Below are positions 14,251 through 23,235 of a DNA stretch of 64,000 bases, in pieces. Each line of letters starts with the position of its first letter. Position 1 is the stretch's first letter. Below the pieces are notes generated by a model. The model made no database searches. It was not told the DNA's origin and saw only the letters and a program-made list of their open reading frames with translations. The position numbers and the translations under genes are program-made. The stretch is from Beijerinckiaceae bacterium. GTDB lineage: Bacteria > Bacteroidota > Bacteroidia > Chitinophagales > Chitinophagaceae. The stretch is taken from NCBI GenBank assembly GCA_903970475.1, contig CAJCIQ010000129.1, positions 1 to 64,000 of the forward strand. The letters run 5' to 3'.

Positions 14251-17200
14251 ATGTCGGTTTTATTTGAATATAGGGGTCTTCGGCTGGTACTGGGGATCAT
14301 TTATTGCTTTCTTTTGATCCACCCGCTTAACTCTCTGGCACAGGAGGGTTATCAGATTGACCTGAAAAAGCCGCCCAAATTCGAGGACAAAGTCCTGGGA
14401 TCAGAAAAATCAACTACCACCAAAAACACGGTAATCAGGAAATTCTTTCAGAGCACCACTACCCACTATAACTACTATTTCAATGCCAACCAGAAACTAA
14501 TCATGGTGTTGAATAATGCCCGCACTTCCCAAAAAGATGACCTCACGTCCCTGATTCCTTTCTATGGATATTCCCTGGCCAATACCAAAAGCCAGCGCAA
14601 GGAACTGGATTCCGTCATCTACAAATCCACTGCCGGCATTGTACTACATGATCTACGCAATGGTTGGATTGATAACCTTTACCTGCTGATAGGGCAAGCC
14701 TATTTTTTCGAAACCAAATTCGATTCTGCCGACCATATGCTCCAATTCCTGAATTACCAATTTTATATAAAGGAAAAGGGAGACTATCATATACCCATTG
14801 GTACCCGGGATCAGTCCCAAAATGGACAACTTAGCATTTTCAATCCAGAGAACGATAAAATCTATCACAGGGCTTTCAATCGCCCTCCCAGTAGAAATGA
14901 CGGATTACTATGGCAAGTCAGGAGTTATACCGAACAAGGCAAGTATGCCCAGGCCGCTGGTTTGATCAGTTTACTCAGAGCCGATCCTATACTTCCCTCA
15001 CGCCTTAAACCCTTTTTGGCAGAACAGGAAGCTTATTGGTTTTATCGCCAGGAAATGTGGGATTCCACTGCCGTATACTTGCAACAAGCCCTTTCGAATT
15101 CCTGGAATATGGCAGACCAGGCTCGTTGGGAATACTTACTTGCCCAGCTCAGTGAACGCACCCATAAGGATACGAGCGCCATTAGCTGGTACACCAAATC
15201 CATAGATCATACGACTGATCCAAGGTTAGATATTTATGCGCACCTGTACCGGGCTTTGTTGAGCCACGCGTCTTCTAAAGATGCTATTCCATCCACCATA
15301 GCGGCCTTGGAAAGGTTGGCTAAAAAAGACAGGTACGCCCCATTCAGGGACATCTTATACTTAGCCGCAGCAAAACTGGCACTCCAGACACCAGACACAG
15401 CACAAGCCATGCATTTTCTCAACCAGAGTGTCAAAACGTTTGGAAAAGGAGAGGTCAAAAACCAATCCTGGTTACTGATCGCTGACCTGGCCAGGGCTCA
15501 AGGGAATTATAAAGTCGTAGCCAAAGCCTATGACAGCTTGCAATTGAGCGATACAGCCCTGAAGCCCCGGGTGCAGGAGCTAACTAAGGACAGGGTCGTG
15601 TACGACAAGCTACTGGCTTCTATTGTAGCCGTGGAAAGGGAAGACAGTCTCCAACGCATAGCCGCCCTTCCAAGCGAAGCAAGAATGGCCTACGTAAAAG
15701 ATTTATTGCGCAAGCTCCTGAGAGCACAGGGGCTGAAGGATGCCGAATCAAACTATGGAACGGGGCTTTTAAGCAGGGATTCAACGAGCACTAATATATT
15801 TACCAACTCAGGAGGATCAGGTAATACGGATTGGTATTTCTACAACACCAACACCAGAGCCCAAGGGGCAGCCGATTTCCAAAACCAATGGGGAAGCAGG
15901 CCCAATGTGGATAACTGGAGAAGAGAATCGGCCATCACGGCTATGAATGTGCTCAAAACCCAAACCCAGGAAGATGTTACCGGAACGGGAAAGAAAACCG
16001 TCACTAAAGGACCTGATCTGACCATAGCAGGCCTTTTGGCGGGGCTTCCCCTCACGCCCAAAACATTGGAAGCCTCCAATGATACCGTAGCCAAAGAATT
16101 ATATAAACAGGGAGATATTTTTAAAAACCAGGTCGGAGATTACAAGGCTGCCGTCAAGGTTTTGGAAGAACTCTATCAGCGTTACCCAACATATAAAACG
16201 GAGCCAACCCTATTTAACCTCTATTTCTGCTGGCATCAATTGGGTAATGAACCAAAAGCCCAATACTATTATGACCTCCTGCATCAAAAATTCCCCAACG
16301 GAACCTATATAGGCAAACTCAATCAGCCGGCCACTCCCGAGCAAGATCCCGCAGAGGTAGCCGCCACCAGCAAGTACAAAGAGATTTACGATCAATTTAT
16401 AGGGGGCAACTATGACACTGCCCTTCAAATGAAAAAGGCGGCTGATTCCTTGTTTGGGAACAAATTTTGGACACCTCAATTGCTCTATATCCAGGCAGTC
16501 TACTATGCTCACGAAAAGCAAGACACACAGGCCATAAGAACTTTGTCCTCTTTGATTGCCCAGTTCCCTAAGGACCCGATGACGCCTAAGGCAACCAAAC
16601 TTAAGGATGTCTTGGGCAGGCGTAAGGAAATTGAATTATACCTGAACAATCTTCACGTAGTCCGGGATAAGGAAGATTCGCTGCATATCGATACTGGTCA
16701 GGTTATAGCCCAGGCTCCTGCCGCAGTCACGCCGCCACCTCCTTACAACTTAAGAAGACAGCGATCCAGCGCTTCCGATTCTACGGCATTCCAACCTGGA
16801 AATGTGGGCGCCCTCAAACCCGGAGCCTCCAGCCTGATACCGAACGCGGGTTTGAGCACGGGCATACATAGCGATAATTATATATACGATCCAACCAGCA
16901 ATCATTATGTATTGGTGATCACTTCTGGGGTTGCAGGCGTCTTCTTCAATGAAGCCAAAACAGCATTCGCGAGGTACAATCAGGCTACCCATTACAACGA
17001 CACGATAAATACGGACACCCTGTCTATAATACCAGGAATACGCATCATACGCTTTGGGACCTTCCGCAACATCATAGATGCCCTGGCCTATGAATTTGAA
17101 TTGCAAAAAAATGCGGCGAAAGAAATTGTGCCCTGGCTGGCTAAAGACAAGTACCAACTCATCGTGATCTCTGATAATAACCTGGCCGTCCTATTACAGA

Positions 17201-17268
17201 AAAAAGACCTGCAAGCCTATAATACCTTTATCAGCTCGTACTTGAAAAACCTACCTCCCGTCAAATGA
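14251..17268 (+). CDS. porW: type IX secretion system lipoprotein/TPR protein PorW/SprE
   Basis: This 1005-residue exported protein has an N-terminal hydrophobic signal (about 8-28) and many TPR-like helix pairs. Features shared with PorW/SprE are THYNYYFNANQKL, a conserved ELDSVIYKSTAGIVLHDLRNGWIDNLYLLIGQAYFF region early on, and TPR motifs such as DYKAAVKVLEELYQRYPTY later. The C-terminus holds a domain beginning NHYVLVITSGV. PorW/SprE is needed for type IX secretion and gliding in Bacteroidota and is thought to bridge the motor and the outer-membrane parts. The ATG at 14251 is preferred to an in-frame TTG at 14215. No lipobox Cys is visible at the signal end, so membrane anchoring by lipid is uncertain. 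Confidence 0.85.
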   Translation: MSVLFEYRGLRLVLGIIYCFLLIHPLNSLAQEGYQIDLKKPPKFEDKVLGSEKSTTTKNTVIRKFFQSTTTHYNYYFNANQKLIMVLNNARTSQKDDLTSLIPFYGYSLANTKSQRKELDSVIYKSTAGIVLHDLRNGWIDNLYLLIGQAYFFETKFDSADHMLQFLNYQFYIKEKGDYHIPIGTRDQSQNGQLSIFNPENDKIYHRAFNRPPSRNDGLLWQVRSYTEQGKYAQAAGLISLLRADPILPSRLKPFLAEQEAYWFYRQEMWDSTAVYLQQALSNSWNMADQARWEYLLAQLSERTHKDTSAISWYTKSIDHTTDPRLDIYAHLYRALLSHASSKDAIPSTIAALERLAKKDRYAPFRDILYLAAAKLALQTPDTAQAMHFLNQSVKTFGKGEVKNQSWLLIADLARAQGNYKVVAKAYDSLQLSDTALKPRVQELTKDRVVYDKLLASIVAVEREDSLQRIAALPSEARMAYVKDLLRKLLRAQGLKDAESNYGTGLLSRDSTSTNIFTNSGGSGNTDWYFYNTNTRAQGAADFQNQWGSRPNVDNWRRESAITAMNVLKTQTQEDVTGTGKKTVTKGPDLTIAGLLAGLPLTPKTLEASNDTVAKELYKQGDIFKNQVGDYKAAVKVLEELYQRYPTYKTEPTLFNLYFCWHQLGNEPKAQYYYDLLHQKFPNGTYIGKLNQPATPEQDPAEVAATSKYKEIYDQFIGGNYDTALQMKKAADSLFGNKFWTPQLLYIQAVYYAHEKQDTQAIRTLSSLIAQFPKDPMTPKATKLKDVLGRRKEIELYLNNLHVVRDKEDSLHIDTGQVIAQAPAAVTPPPPYNLRRQRSSASDSTAFQPGNVGALKPGASSLIPNAGLSTGIHSDNYIYDPTSNHYVLVITSGVAGVFFNEAKTAFARYNQATHYNDTINTDTLSIIPGIRIIRFGTFRNIIDALAYEFELQKNAAKEIVPWLAKDKYQLIVISDNNLAVLLQKKDLQAYNTFISSYLKNLPPVK

Positions 17269-17286
17269 GTGGTGTCATTTTTGCAG

Positions 17287-17294
17287 TAGTTTTG
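17287..17294 (+). promoter_or_regulatory. -7 box TAGTTTTG before the penicillin-binding protein gene
   Basis: TAGTTTTG matches TAnnTTTG, lies 18 bases after the PorW stop and ends 23 bases before the next ATG. It suggests that the penicillin-binding protein gene has its own promoter. Confidence 0.45.
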
Positions 17295-17317
17295 AAGCCA
17301 TTATAACCATATCCTTT

Positions 17318-19699
17318 ATGTCCACTCCCGTTCGCCTGCTTTGGCGTGTTTTTTGTATCGGCCTTGCCGTTTTTTTCCTGATCATCCTTCTGGCCGGTTG
17401 GGGTGTTTTTGGTCACATGCCTTCCCTGTCCGAATTGGAAAATCCTTCCGCCAGCCTGGCTTCGGAAGTGATAGCCGTGGACGGTACCCCTATGGGAAAA
17501 TACTTTGTACAGGATAGGACCAACGTAGAGTTCAAAGACATTTCGCCTAACGTCATTAATGCCTTAATAGCCACAGAAGATAAACGCTTTTATAGCCACT
17601 CCGGCATAGATTTCCGTCGTTTGATGTCTGCTTTTGCCTCTTTGGGCCGGGAAGGAGGTGGATCTACCATTACCCAACAGTTGGCCAAGAACCTGTTTAC
17701 CGAAAACTGGAGCACTAAAAACTTCCTGCTTCGTTCCCTTCAAAAAACAAAAGAATGGATCATTGCCGTCCGCCTGGAAAGGAATTTTACCAAAAACGAA
17801 ATCATTGCCCTTTACCTCAACACCGTAAGCTTCGGGGATAATATCTATGGGATCCGCAACGCAGCCAGGACCTTCTTCCAAAAGGAACCCTCCGAGTTAA
17901 ATGTGGATGAAGCCGCCCTGCTCATAGGCATACTAAGGGGTAACACCATTTATAATCCCAGACACAACGTTCAAAAAGCATTCAACAGGCGCAACACCGT
18001 CATCAACAATATGGAGGAAGCCGGATACATCACGCCTCAGGCAGCGGATGAAGCCAAGCACACCCCCATCAGCATGAATTACATGAAGCTCGACGAAAAC
18101 AATGGATATGCCCCCTATTTCAGGAGTGTATTGGAAGACGAGCTAAAAGACTGGTGTAAGACCCATAAAAAAAGCAATGGCCAACCCTATGACCTGCTCA
18201 GGGACGGTTTGAAAATTTATACTACCATAAACGTCCGCATGCAAATGGCCGCCGAAGAGGCGGTGGGACGTCAGCTCAATTACCTTCAGAAGGAGTTCTT
18301 TGCCCTACCCTCCGTAAAGAGCGGGACCATATGGAAAGGCCACGAAAATATACTGGAGGCTGCCATGAAGCAAAGTGACCGGTGGAACAACCTCAAGGAC
18401 GATGGATTGCCTGACGAAGAGATCCGCAAATCATTCTTTGAGCCCACGCCTATGAAGGTCTTTGCCTGGAACGACAAGCGGGAAAAGGATACCATCATGA
18501 CTCCTTACGACTCCATTAAGTACCATAAGGAAATCATTCAGGCTTCCTTTATGGTGATGGATCCTATAACAGGGGAAGTCAGGGCCTGGGTAGGCGGAGC
18601 GGGATTCAAACGCTTTAAGTACGACCACGTTAATGAGAACACCAAAAGGCAGGTAGGTTCTACCTTCAAGCCTATACTCTATACTTATGCAGTAGAAAAC
18701 GGATATACGCCGGAAACCGTTCTTCCAGGCGGTCCTATCAGCATGGGCAACAAAGAGATCGATGGATCTGGTGGTCCCATGGAAGTATGCCTGGCGCATT
18801 CCTATGATCCCCCGGCGGTATACCTGATCAATCAATTCTCCCCGCAGCCCATCGTCAATTTTGCCCATCAGTGCGGCATTGACGCGAAGCTGCCCCCCTA
18901 CCCCTCCCTGGCCCTGGGTGCGGGTGACATTTCCATGTATGAGATGATGCGGGCCTATACGATGTTTCCTGGTTACGGCGTCAACGTCAAACCCATCTAC
19001 TTATCCAGGATTGAGGACCGTAACGGTAACGTCCTGGCTACGTTTACGCCGGAGCGGAAGCAGGTGATCTCAGAAGCCGCCGCCTTTACCATGATCCGCA
19101 TGATGCAGGCTGTGGTAGACCACGGCACCGCCTACCACCTCCGCACCGATATGGACCTGGAAGGAGAAATGGCAGGCAAAACCGGAACCATGGGTAAGAC
19201 AGGATCCGCCTATGGCAATACAGACCTTTGGTATTTAGGGTATACCCCCCAGCTCCTGGCCGGCGCCTGGGTAGGACTGGAAGACCCCTTCATGAAAATC
19301 CAGGGTGAAGGTAATGTCATCGCCCTTCCGATTTGGGGTTATTTCTTCCAGAAAATATATGCGGACCATACCCTGGGAATTGATCCGGACGCCCGATTCA
19401 ATATCCCCGCCTCTTTGAAAAACGATATCCAGTACGCCAACCCCAACATAACCGACTTCGGCAATAATGACGATGAGGATAAGAGCGGAAATGGCAATGC
19501 CGCTGATTACAACCAGGTAGCCCCGGGCAAAGGAACAGAGTATATAGCGCCTGAATCTAAACTGGATCCGGAGGAGCAAAAAGTGCTCAACGAAGCTACC
19601 CATCAGAATAAATCTGGAAATGGGCATGACACCTCACATTCAAAGAAACAAGGCTTTTTAAAGCGGCTTTTGGCGCCATTTAAAAACAACGATAATTAA
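17318..19699 (+). CDS. class A penicillin-binding protein (PBP1A type) with altered motifs
   Basis: This 793-residue bifunctional enzyme is anchored by one N-terminal helix (about 8-30). The glycosyltransferase domain carries ATEDKRFYSHSGID (catalytic Glu87), GGSTITQQLAKN and the second-acid region ALYLNTVSFG. The transpeptidase domain has the nucleophile in GSTFKP (Ser448, Lys451). Two motifs are odd. The SxN position reads Ser495-Tyr-Asp497, so Asn is replaced by Asp. The KTG motif appears twice, at Lys621 and Lys627 (AGKTGTMGKTGS), as if six residues were inserted. It acts at the outer face of the inner membrane to build peptidoglycan. The tail is polar and low-complexity. It follows PorW by 49 bases. 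Confidence 0.93.
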   Translation: MSTPVRLLWRVFCIGLAVFFLIILLAGWGVFGHMPSLSELENPSASLASEVIAVDGTPMGKYFVQDRTNVEFKDISPNVINALIATEDKRFYSHSGIDFRRLMSAFASLGREGGGSTITQQLAKNLFTENWSTKNFLLRSLQKTKEWIIAVRLERNFTKNEIIALYLNTVSFGDNIYGIRNAARTFFQKEPSELNVDEAALLIGILRGNTIYNPRHNVQKAFNRRNTVINNMEEAGYITPQAADEAKHTPISMNYMKLDENNGYAPYFRSVLEDELKDWCKTHKKSNGQPYDLLRDGLKIYTTINVRMQMAAEEAVGRQLNYLQKEFFALPSVKSGTIWKGHENILEAAMKQSDRWNNLKDDGLPDEEIRKSFFEPTPMKVFAWNDKREKDTIMTPYDSIKYHKEIIQASFMVMDPITGEVRAWVGGAGFKRFKYDHVNENTKRQVGSTFKPILYTYAVENGYTPETVLPGGPISMGNKEIDGSGGPMEVCLAHSYDPPAVYLINQFSPQPIVNFAHQCGIDAKLPPYPSLALGAGDISMYEMMRAYTMFPGYGVNVKPIYLSRIEDRNGNVLATFTPERKQVISEAAAFTMIRMMQAVVDHGTAYHLRTDMDLEGEMAGKTGTMGKTGSAYGNTDLWYLGYTPQLLAGAWVGLEDPFMKIQGEGNVIALPIWGYFFQKIYADHTLGIDPDARFNIPASLKNDIQYANPNITDFGNNDDEDKSGNGNAADYNQVAPGKGTEYIAPESKLDPEEQKVLNEATHQNKSGNGHDTSHSKKQGFLKRLLAPFKNNDN

Positions 19700-19731
19700 A
19701 ATCAAATCAAATCTAAACACCCCCATCAAGT

Positions 19732-20283
19732 ATGAAAAAATTCGTGTTGCTTGCACTTGCATGCGCTGTCGTAGGTAGCTCTGTACTCGCTCAGGATGGT
19801 CCTGAGGACAAGTCCAAACGCCCCAGCCCTCCGGCCACTGTCACTCAGACGACCAAAGATGGCATCACCATCACCATTGATTACAGCCAGCCTTCTGTGA
19901 AAGGACGCACCATTGGAAAAGAAATTGCTCCCTTCGGTCAGGTATGGCGTACCGGCGCCAATGAGGCCACTACCTTCACGGTAGACAAGGCCGTTTCCTT
20001 CCAGGGTAAAATGCTGCCCGCCGGCAAGTATTGCCTGTTCACTATTCCTACGGAAAGCACCTGGACAGTGATCCTGAATAAGGACTTGAAAACACCAGAT
20101 GGCAAAGGGCCCACCTGGGGAGCTTACACTTACCAACAGTCTTCGGACGTCCTCCGGGTAGATGTACCGTCCGGCAAGTCTCCTTCCTGGACCGAAAAGA
20201 TGACCTTCACCGTTGACAAGAGCGGCAAAGTTGCCTTGCTCTGGGGTGATAAGGAAGTGGACTTCACGGTTTCTAAAGGATAA
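19732..20283 (+). CDS. DUF2911 family exported protein
   Basis: This 183-residue protein has a signal peptide (residues 1-20, ending VLAQ) and the DUF2911 core: ITIDYSQPSVKGRTIG, PFGQVWRTGANEATTFTVDK, GKMLPAGKYCLFTIP and STWTVILNKD. The family is common in Bacteroidota and lacks a known function. The fold is probably all beta and periplasmic. It follows the penicillin-binding protein gene by 32 bases, so co-transcription is possible. A hairpin lies just beyond its stop, before a convergent gene. Confidence 0.88.
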   Translation: MKKFVLLALACAVVGSSVLAQDGPEDKSKRPSPPATVTQTTKDGITITIDYSQPSVKGRTIGKEIAPFGQVWRTGANEATTFTVDKAVSFQGKMLPAGKYCLFTIPTESTWTVILNKDLKTPDGKGPTWGAYTYQQSSDVLRVDVPSGKSPSWTEKMTFTVDKSGKVALLWGDKEVDFTVSKG

Positions 20284-20309
20284 AACAATCGCCGCATGGC
20301 GGGGATTCC

Positions 20310-20347
20310 AGCGCGGCGGACTACCTTAACAAATAGTCTGCCGCGCT
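20310..20347. terminator. hairpin between convergent genes
   Basis: AGCGCGGCGGACTA at 20310-20323 pairs with 20334-20347 with a single G-U, ten-base loop. T residues at 20354-20359 follow a short distance later. It likely ends transcription of the DUF2911 gene and perhaps of the opposing gene. Confidence 0.65.
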
Positions 20348-20351
20348 ACAT

Positions 20352-20975
20352 CTATTTTTTCTTGGGCGTGCCCAAACTACAAGCCAGTCCTATGCTGTAG
20401 AAAAAAGCCGGAGCGGCATTTTCTGAAACACCTATCTGATACTGGGCATTGAATAACATGTAGGCTGCGTCGTAGAAATTGACCTGAAATCCTAGACCCA
20501 AGGGCATATAAGCTCCTATTACCCCTTTATAATCAAAAGCACCTACACCTCCGGAGAGGAAGGGGCTGACCCAATATTGGTCACTCAGGAATTTGAAATG
20601 AACAGAAGCATCCAGTGCACTCAAGAGGTGCTCATCCAAATCTGAGAGGGGGGGGTACCGGGCAGGATTGGTTTCGGGATATTGGGTGAAGCAACCCGTG
20701 TAACGGATAACATAGTCCAGGTGATCCGTCATCCCATTAATATAACTCAAGGATAGTCCAGGTTGCATGTCCCCTATGTTGGTGAGGGAGCCATTTTTAA
20801 CCGTTTGCCAAAACCCAATTTTATTGGATAAAAAAGCGCTCTTAAAATCATAGAGGGAAAAATGTATCCCCAGAGCCGGCTGCTTTTTATGTGGGTATAG
20901 TTCCTCCTGTGCCCTCCCTTTTAAGGAGCAGACCAGTAGGCAACCTATCCTTACAAAAAAGATTACTTTTTGCAT
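20352..20975 (-). CDS. outer-membrane beta-barrel protein (barrel part of an OmpA-like family)
   Basis: This 207-residue protein has a signal peptide ending GRAQ and about eight amphipathic strands: GIHFSLYDF, GLSLSYINGMTDHLDYVIRY, LDASVHFKFLSDQYWVSPFLSGGVGAF and others. Related Bacteroidota proteins carry a peptidoglycan-binding OmpA domain after the barrel. Here the chain ends at GTPKKK right after the last strand, so that domain is absent. The role is probably structural or unknown. The start codon lies 28 bases downstream of the RlpA-like gene stop. Confidence 0.72.
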   Translation of the reverse strand: MQKVIFFVRIGCLLVCSLKGRAQEELYPHKKQPALGIHFSLYDFKSAFLSNKIGFWQTVKNGSLTNIGDMQPGLSLSYINGMTDHLDYVIRYTGCFTQYPETNPARYPPLSDLDEHLLSALDASVHFKFLSDQYWVSPFLSGGVGAFDYKGVIGAYMPLGLGFQVNFYDAAYMLFNAQYQIGVSENAAPAFFYSIGLACSLGTPKKK

Positions 20976-21003
20976 ACAGCCGTTATCCTAGTTATTGATC
21001 CTG

Positions 21004-21462
21004 TCAACCGGACTTTTTTACACCGGTGGAATCGGTGGGAGGCATTTTGGGTTTGGGAACTACCTCCACCCGTACTTTAGTCAGCCCCCTGGCATAAAAT
21101 TTCAGTTCTCTGGCCGCTTTGGCGCTCACATCAATCAATCTTTTATTCTTGGGGTGCATTCTATCATTGATCCACAGCGTCACCGTACGTTTGTTACGCA
21201 GGTTGGTGACTTTGACCCATGTTTTAAGGGGTAATATGTTACAAGCTGCCGTTAGTTTGTCAGGGTCGAATACCTCATCAGTATGTGTCTTTTTGCCCCT
21301 AAATTCTTCCCCGTAAAAACTGGCTATCCCTTCGTATTGTGTACCAATCAGGCCTTTTTTCTTATTCTTTTTGACCAGGTGCACAGTATCTGCTGTCTGA
21401 GAGACCCCTTTCAGAGATATGCACAGTCCTAGTGTCAGTATAAGTGACCAGACTACCTTCAT
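21004..21462 (-). CDS. RlpA-like double-psi beta-barrel protein
   Basis: This 152-residue exported protein has a signal peptide (1-21) and an RlpA-type double-psi barrel at about 45-135: GIASFYGEEFRGKKTHTDEVFD, LPLKTWVKVTNLRNKRTV, and INDRMHPKNKRLIDVSAKAA with the conserved Asp. RlpA proteins in other bacteria cut naked glycan strands at the septum or bind them. The usual His before the LP strand is replaced: the segment reads AACNILPL instead of AAHxxLP, so activity is uncertain. It has no SPOR domain. It lies between a barrel gene and an L,D-transpeptidase gene on the same strand. Confidence 0.8.
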   Translation of the reverse strand: MKVVWSLILTLGLCISLKGVSQTADTVHLVKKNKKKGLIGTQYEGIASFYGEEFRGKKTHTDEVFDPDKLTAACNILPLKTWVKVTNLRNKRTVTLWINDRMHPKNKRLIDVSAKAARELKFYARGLTKVRVEVVPKPKMPPTDSTGVKKSG

Positions 21463-21498
21463 ATTAGCAAATTGTTTTCGGGCGGTATCGGATTGATA

Positions 21499-23193
21499 TT
21501 AACGAATGGTATTACGGAAATATTTGTCTAATAAGTGCTTATCGTCTCCATAAATATCATCATAAAAAACCAATTTCCCGTCTTTTCCATCGACCGTATA
21601 ATACCGGAGGAAAAGGGCAACCCTATCCTTGAAATACACGGTATGACGAACCGAACGGGCTATCCAGGCTTTAATAGTATCTACCGGGTATCGTACACTG
21701 TCGTTACGGATCAGGTAATTGGCCAGCTTTTGCCAGCTTTGCACCCTAACACAACCATGGCTGAGGTCCCTGGAATTATTAGAGAAAAGGTCCCGTTGAT
21801 TCGTATCATGCAGGTAGACACTGTACTTATTTTCGAAATTGAACTTAATCACCCCCAAAGAATTATCGTTGCCTTCCAACTGCCTGATCCGGTAGGGGAA
21901 GTTGTTCTTACCATAGCGGTACCAGGGTAGCTTTTTGGGATCCAATACACTGTCCCTGTCGTTGACCACTACCAGGTTTTGTTCATCCAGGTAATCAGTG
22001 GACCTTTTTATTTTGGGCAACATTTCTTTGAAAATGATGCTCTCAGGAACGGTCCATACCGGATAGGTAATAAAATTACTGAGCCTGGAAGTCAACACCG
22101 GGGTGCGGGTTGCCGCATGGCCGACGATCACTTTGGACTGGAACTGAAGGCTATCATTCCTCCAGACCTGCAAATAAAATCCTGGCAAATTTACCCACAC
22201 GTATTCTTTGGGCATCGCCGCAGAATCAGGCAACAATTTGTACCGATCCAAATTAAGGGCTACTATTCTGAATCGTTCTTCATCGGTCTGATTGAGGGTC
22301 TTGACCAATTGAGGCCCAGGCCTTCCATCTACTTTTAAGCCCTTGGCCTTTTGGACCACTTTGACAATTTTGGCCCAGGACAGGGAATCATCCGGAACCT
22401 GAACCGTATCTGGTTGGAGTCCTTCTTCCTTAAAACGGGTCATCAACTGCCGGAGAAAATCCAGGGAGTCTGTATTAGGATAGTCTACGTGCGTGAAAGT
22501 CTTGAATTGAGCCGAGTCAAGGAAAGATCCCAGGGCTTCTTTCAAACTCCTATACCCCCGGAGGGCTGGCTCCAGGGAAGAAAATTGCTCCCTTACAGGA
22601 ACGCCCTGACTTACTACCTTCTTGAGCATACCCAGGTATTGCTCGTGAGTGAAGGCTGAATCCTTTCTCAAGGTGGTGCTATCCCTGGGAAGCCGACCGA
22701 AAGAAAGATCCCCTGACAATCCAATAAAGGCATCGGTCAACATAAGGTCTTCCAAAGACCACAGCACGGCGTCTTTCTGGTCAAAATTATTCCTTTGAAT
22801 GCGGTCCCTGATAGCCGCCAACTGTTTATAATGGTAATCTGCAGGAAATAATCCCTCCTGCATACATTTCTGTATGTAGTCATAGAGGCTGTCTGCCAAA
22901 GGCGATAGAGCCGGGGGATGGACCCAGGTAGAGGAATCCAAACGCCCTTCATACCAGAGCTTCAACACATCCAGGTGTACCAGGCGGATGCTGTCGTTAA
23001 TCTTTCCCTGATTTTCGGCTGCATATGAGAGTGCTTCGCTAAGGTTGTCCAAAATCCGTACTGAAAGCTCTTTGGGTTGTTCTACAATTTCTCTTCTTTT
23101 CGGAGCCTCATGTCGCTTTCCAGGGCAAGCCCAAAGACAGATACAAACTGCTACCAATAAACATTTTGCCAATCCATTTTGTGATAATCCCAT
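21499..23193 (-). CDS. L,D-transpeptidase (YcbB-like, YkuD domain)
   Basis: This 564-residue envelope enzyme begins with a hydrophobic signal ending CLWAC, which could be a lipoprotein site. A helical region follows, then a peptidoglycan-binding-like stretch (VVQKAKGLKVDGRPGPQLVKTLN). The YkuD domain starts near YVWVNLPGFYLQVWRND. The catalytic motif is YLHDTNQRDLFSNNSRDLSHGCVRV, with His and Cys of SHGCVR. Such enzymes make 3-3 crosslinks between peptidoglycan stems or attach proteins. The ATG at 23193 is chosen over an in-frame TTG at 23199. The gene precedes the RlpA-like gene by 36 bases. Confidence 0.92.
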   Translation of the reverse strand: MGLSQNGLAKCLLVAVCICLWACPGKRHEAPKRREIVEQPKELSVRILDNLSEALSYAAENQGKINDSIRLVHLDVLKLWYEGRLDSSTWVHPPALSPLADSLYDYIQKCMQEGLFPADYHYKQLAAIRDRIQRNNFDQKDAVLWSLEDLMLTDAFIGLSGDLSFGRLPRDSTTLRKDSAFTHEQYLGMLKKVVSQGVPVREQFSSLEPALRGYRSLKEALGSFLDSAQFKTFTHVDYPNTDSLDFLRQLMTRFKEEGLQPDTVQVPDDSLSWAKIVKVVQKAKGLKVDGRPGPQLVKTLNQTDEERFRIVALNLDRYKLLPDSAAMPKEYVWVNLPGFYLQVWRNDSLQFQSKVIVGHAATRTPVLTSRLSNFITYPVWTVPESIIFKEMLPKIKRSTDYLDEQNLVVVNDRDSVLDPKKLPWYRYGKNNFPYRIRQLEGNDNSLGVIKFNFENKYSVYLHDTNQRDLFSNNSRDLSHGCVRVQSWQKLANYLIRNDSVRYPVDTIKAWIARSVRHTVYFKDRVALFLRYYTVDGKDGKLVFYDDIYGDDKHLLDKYFRNTIR

Positions 23194-23235
23194 ATTCAAT
23201 ATAAAATTCCAGCGGTCAATATATCAATTTTTTGC

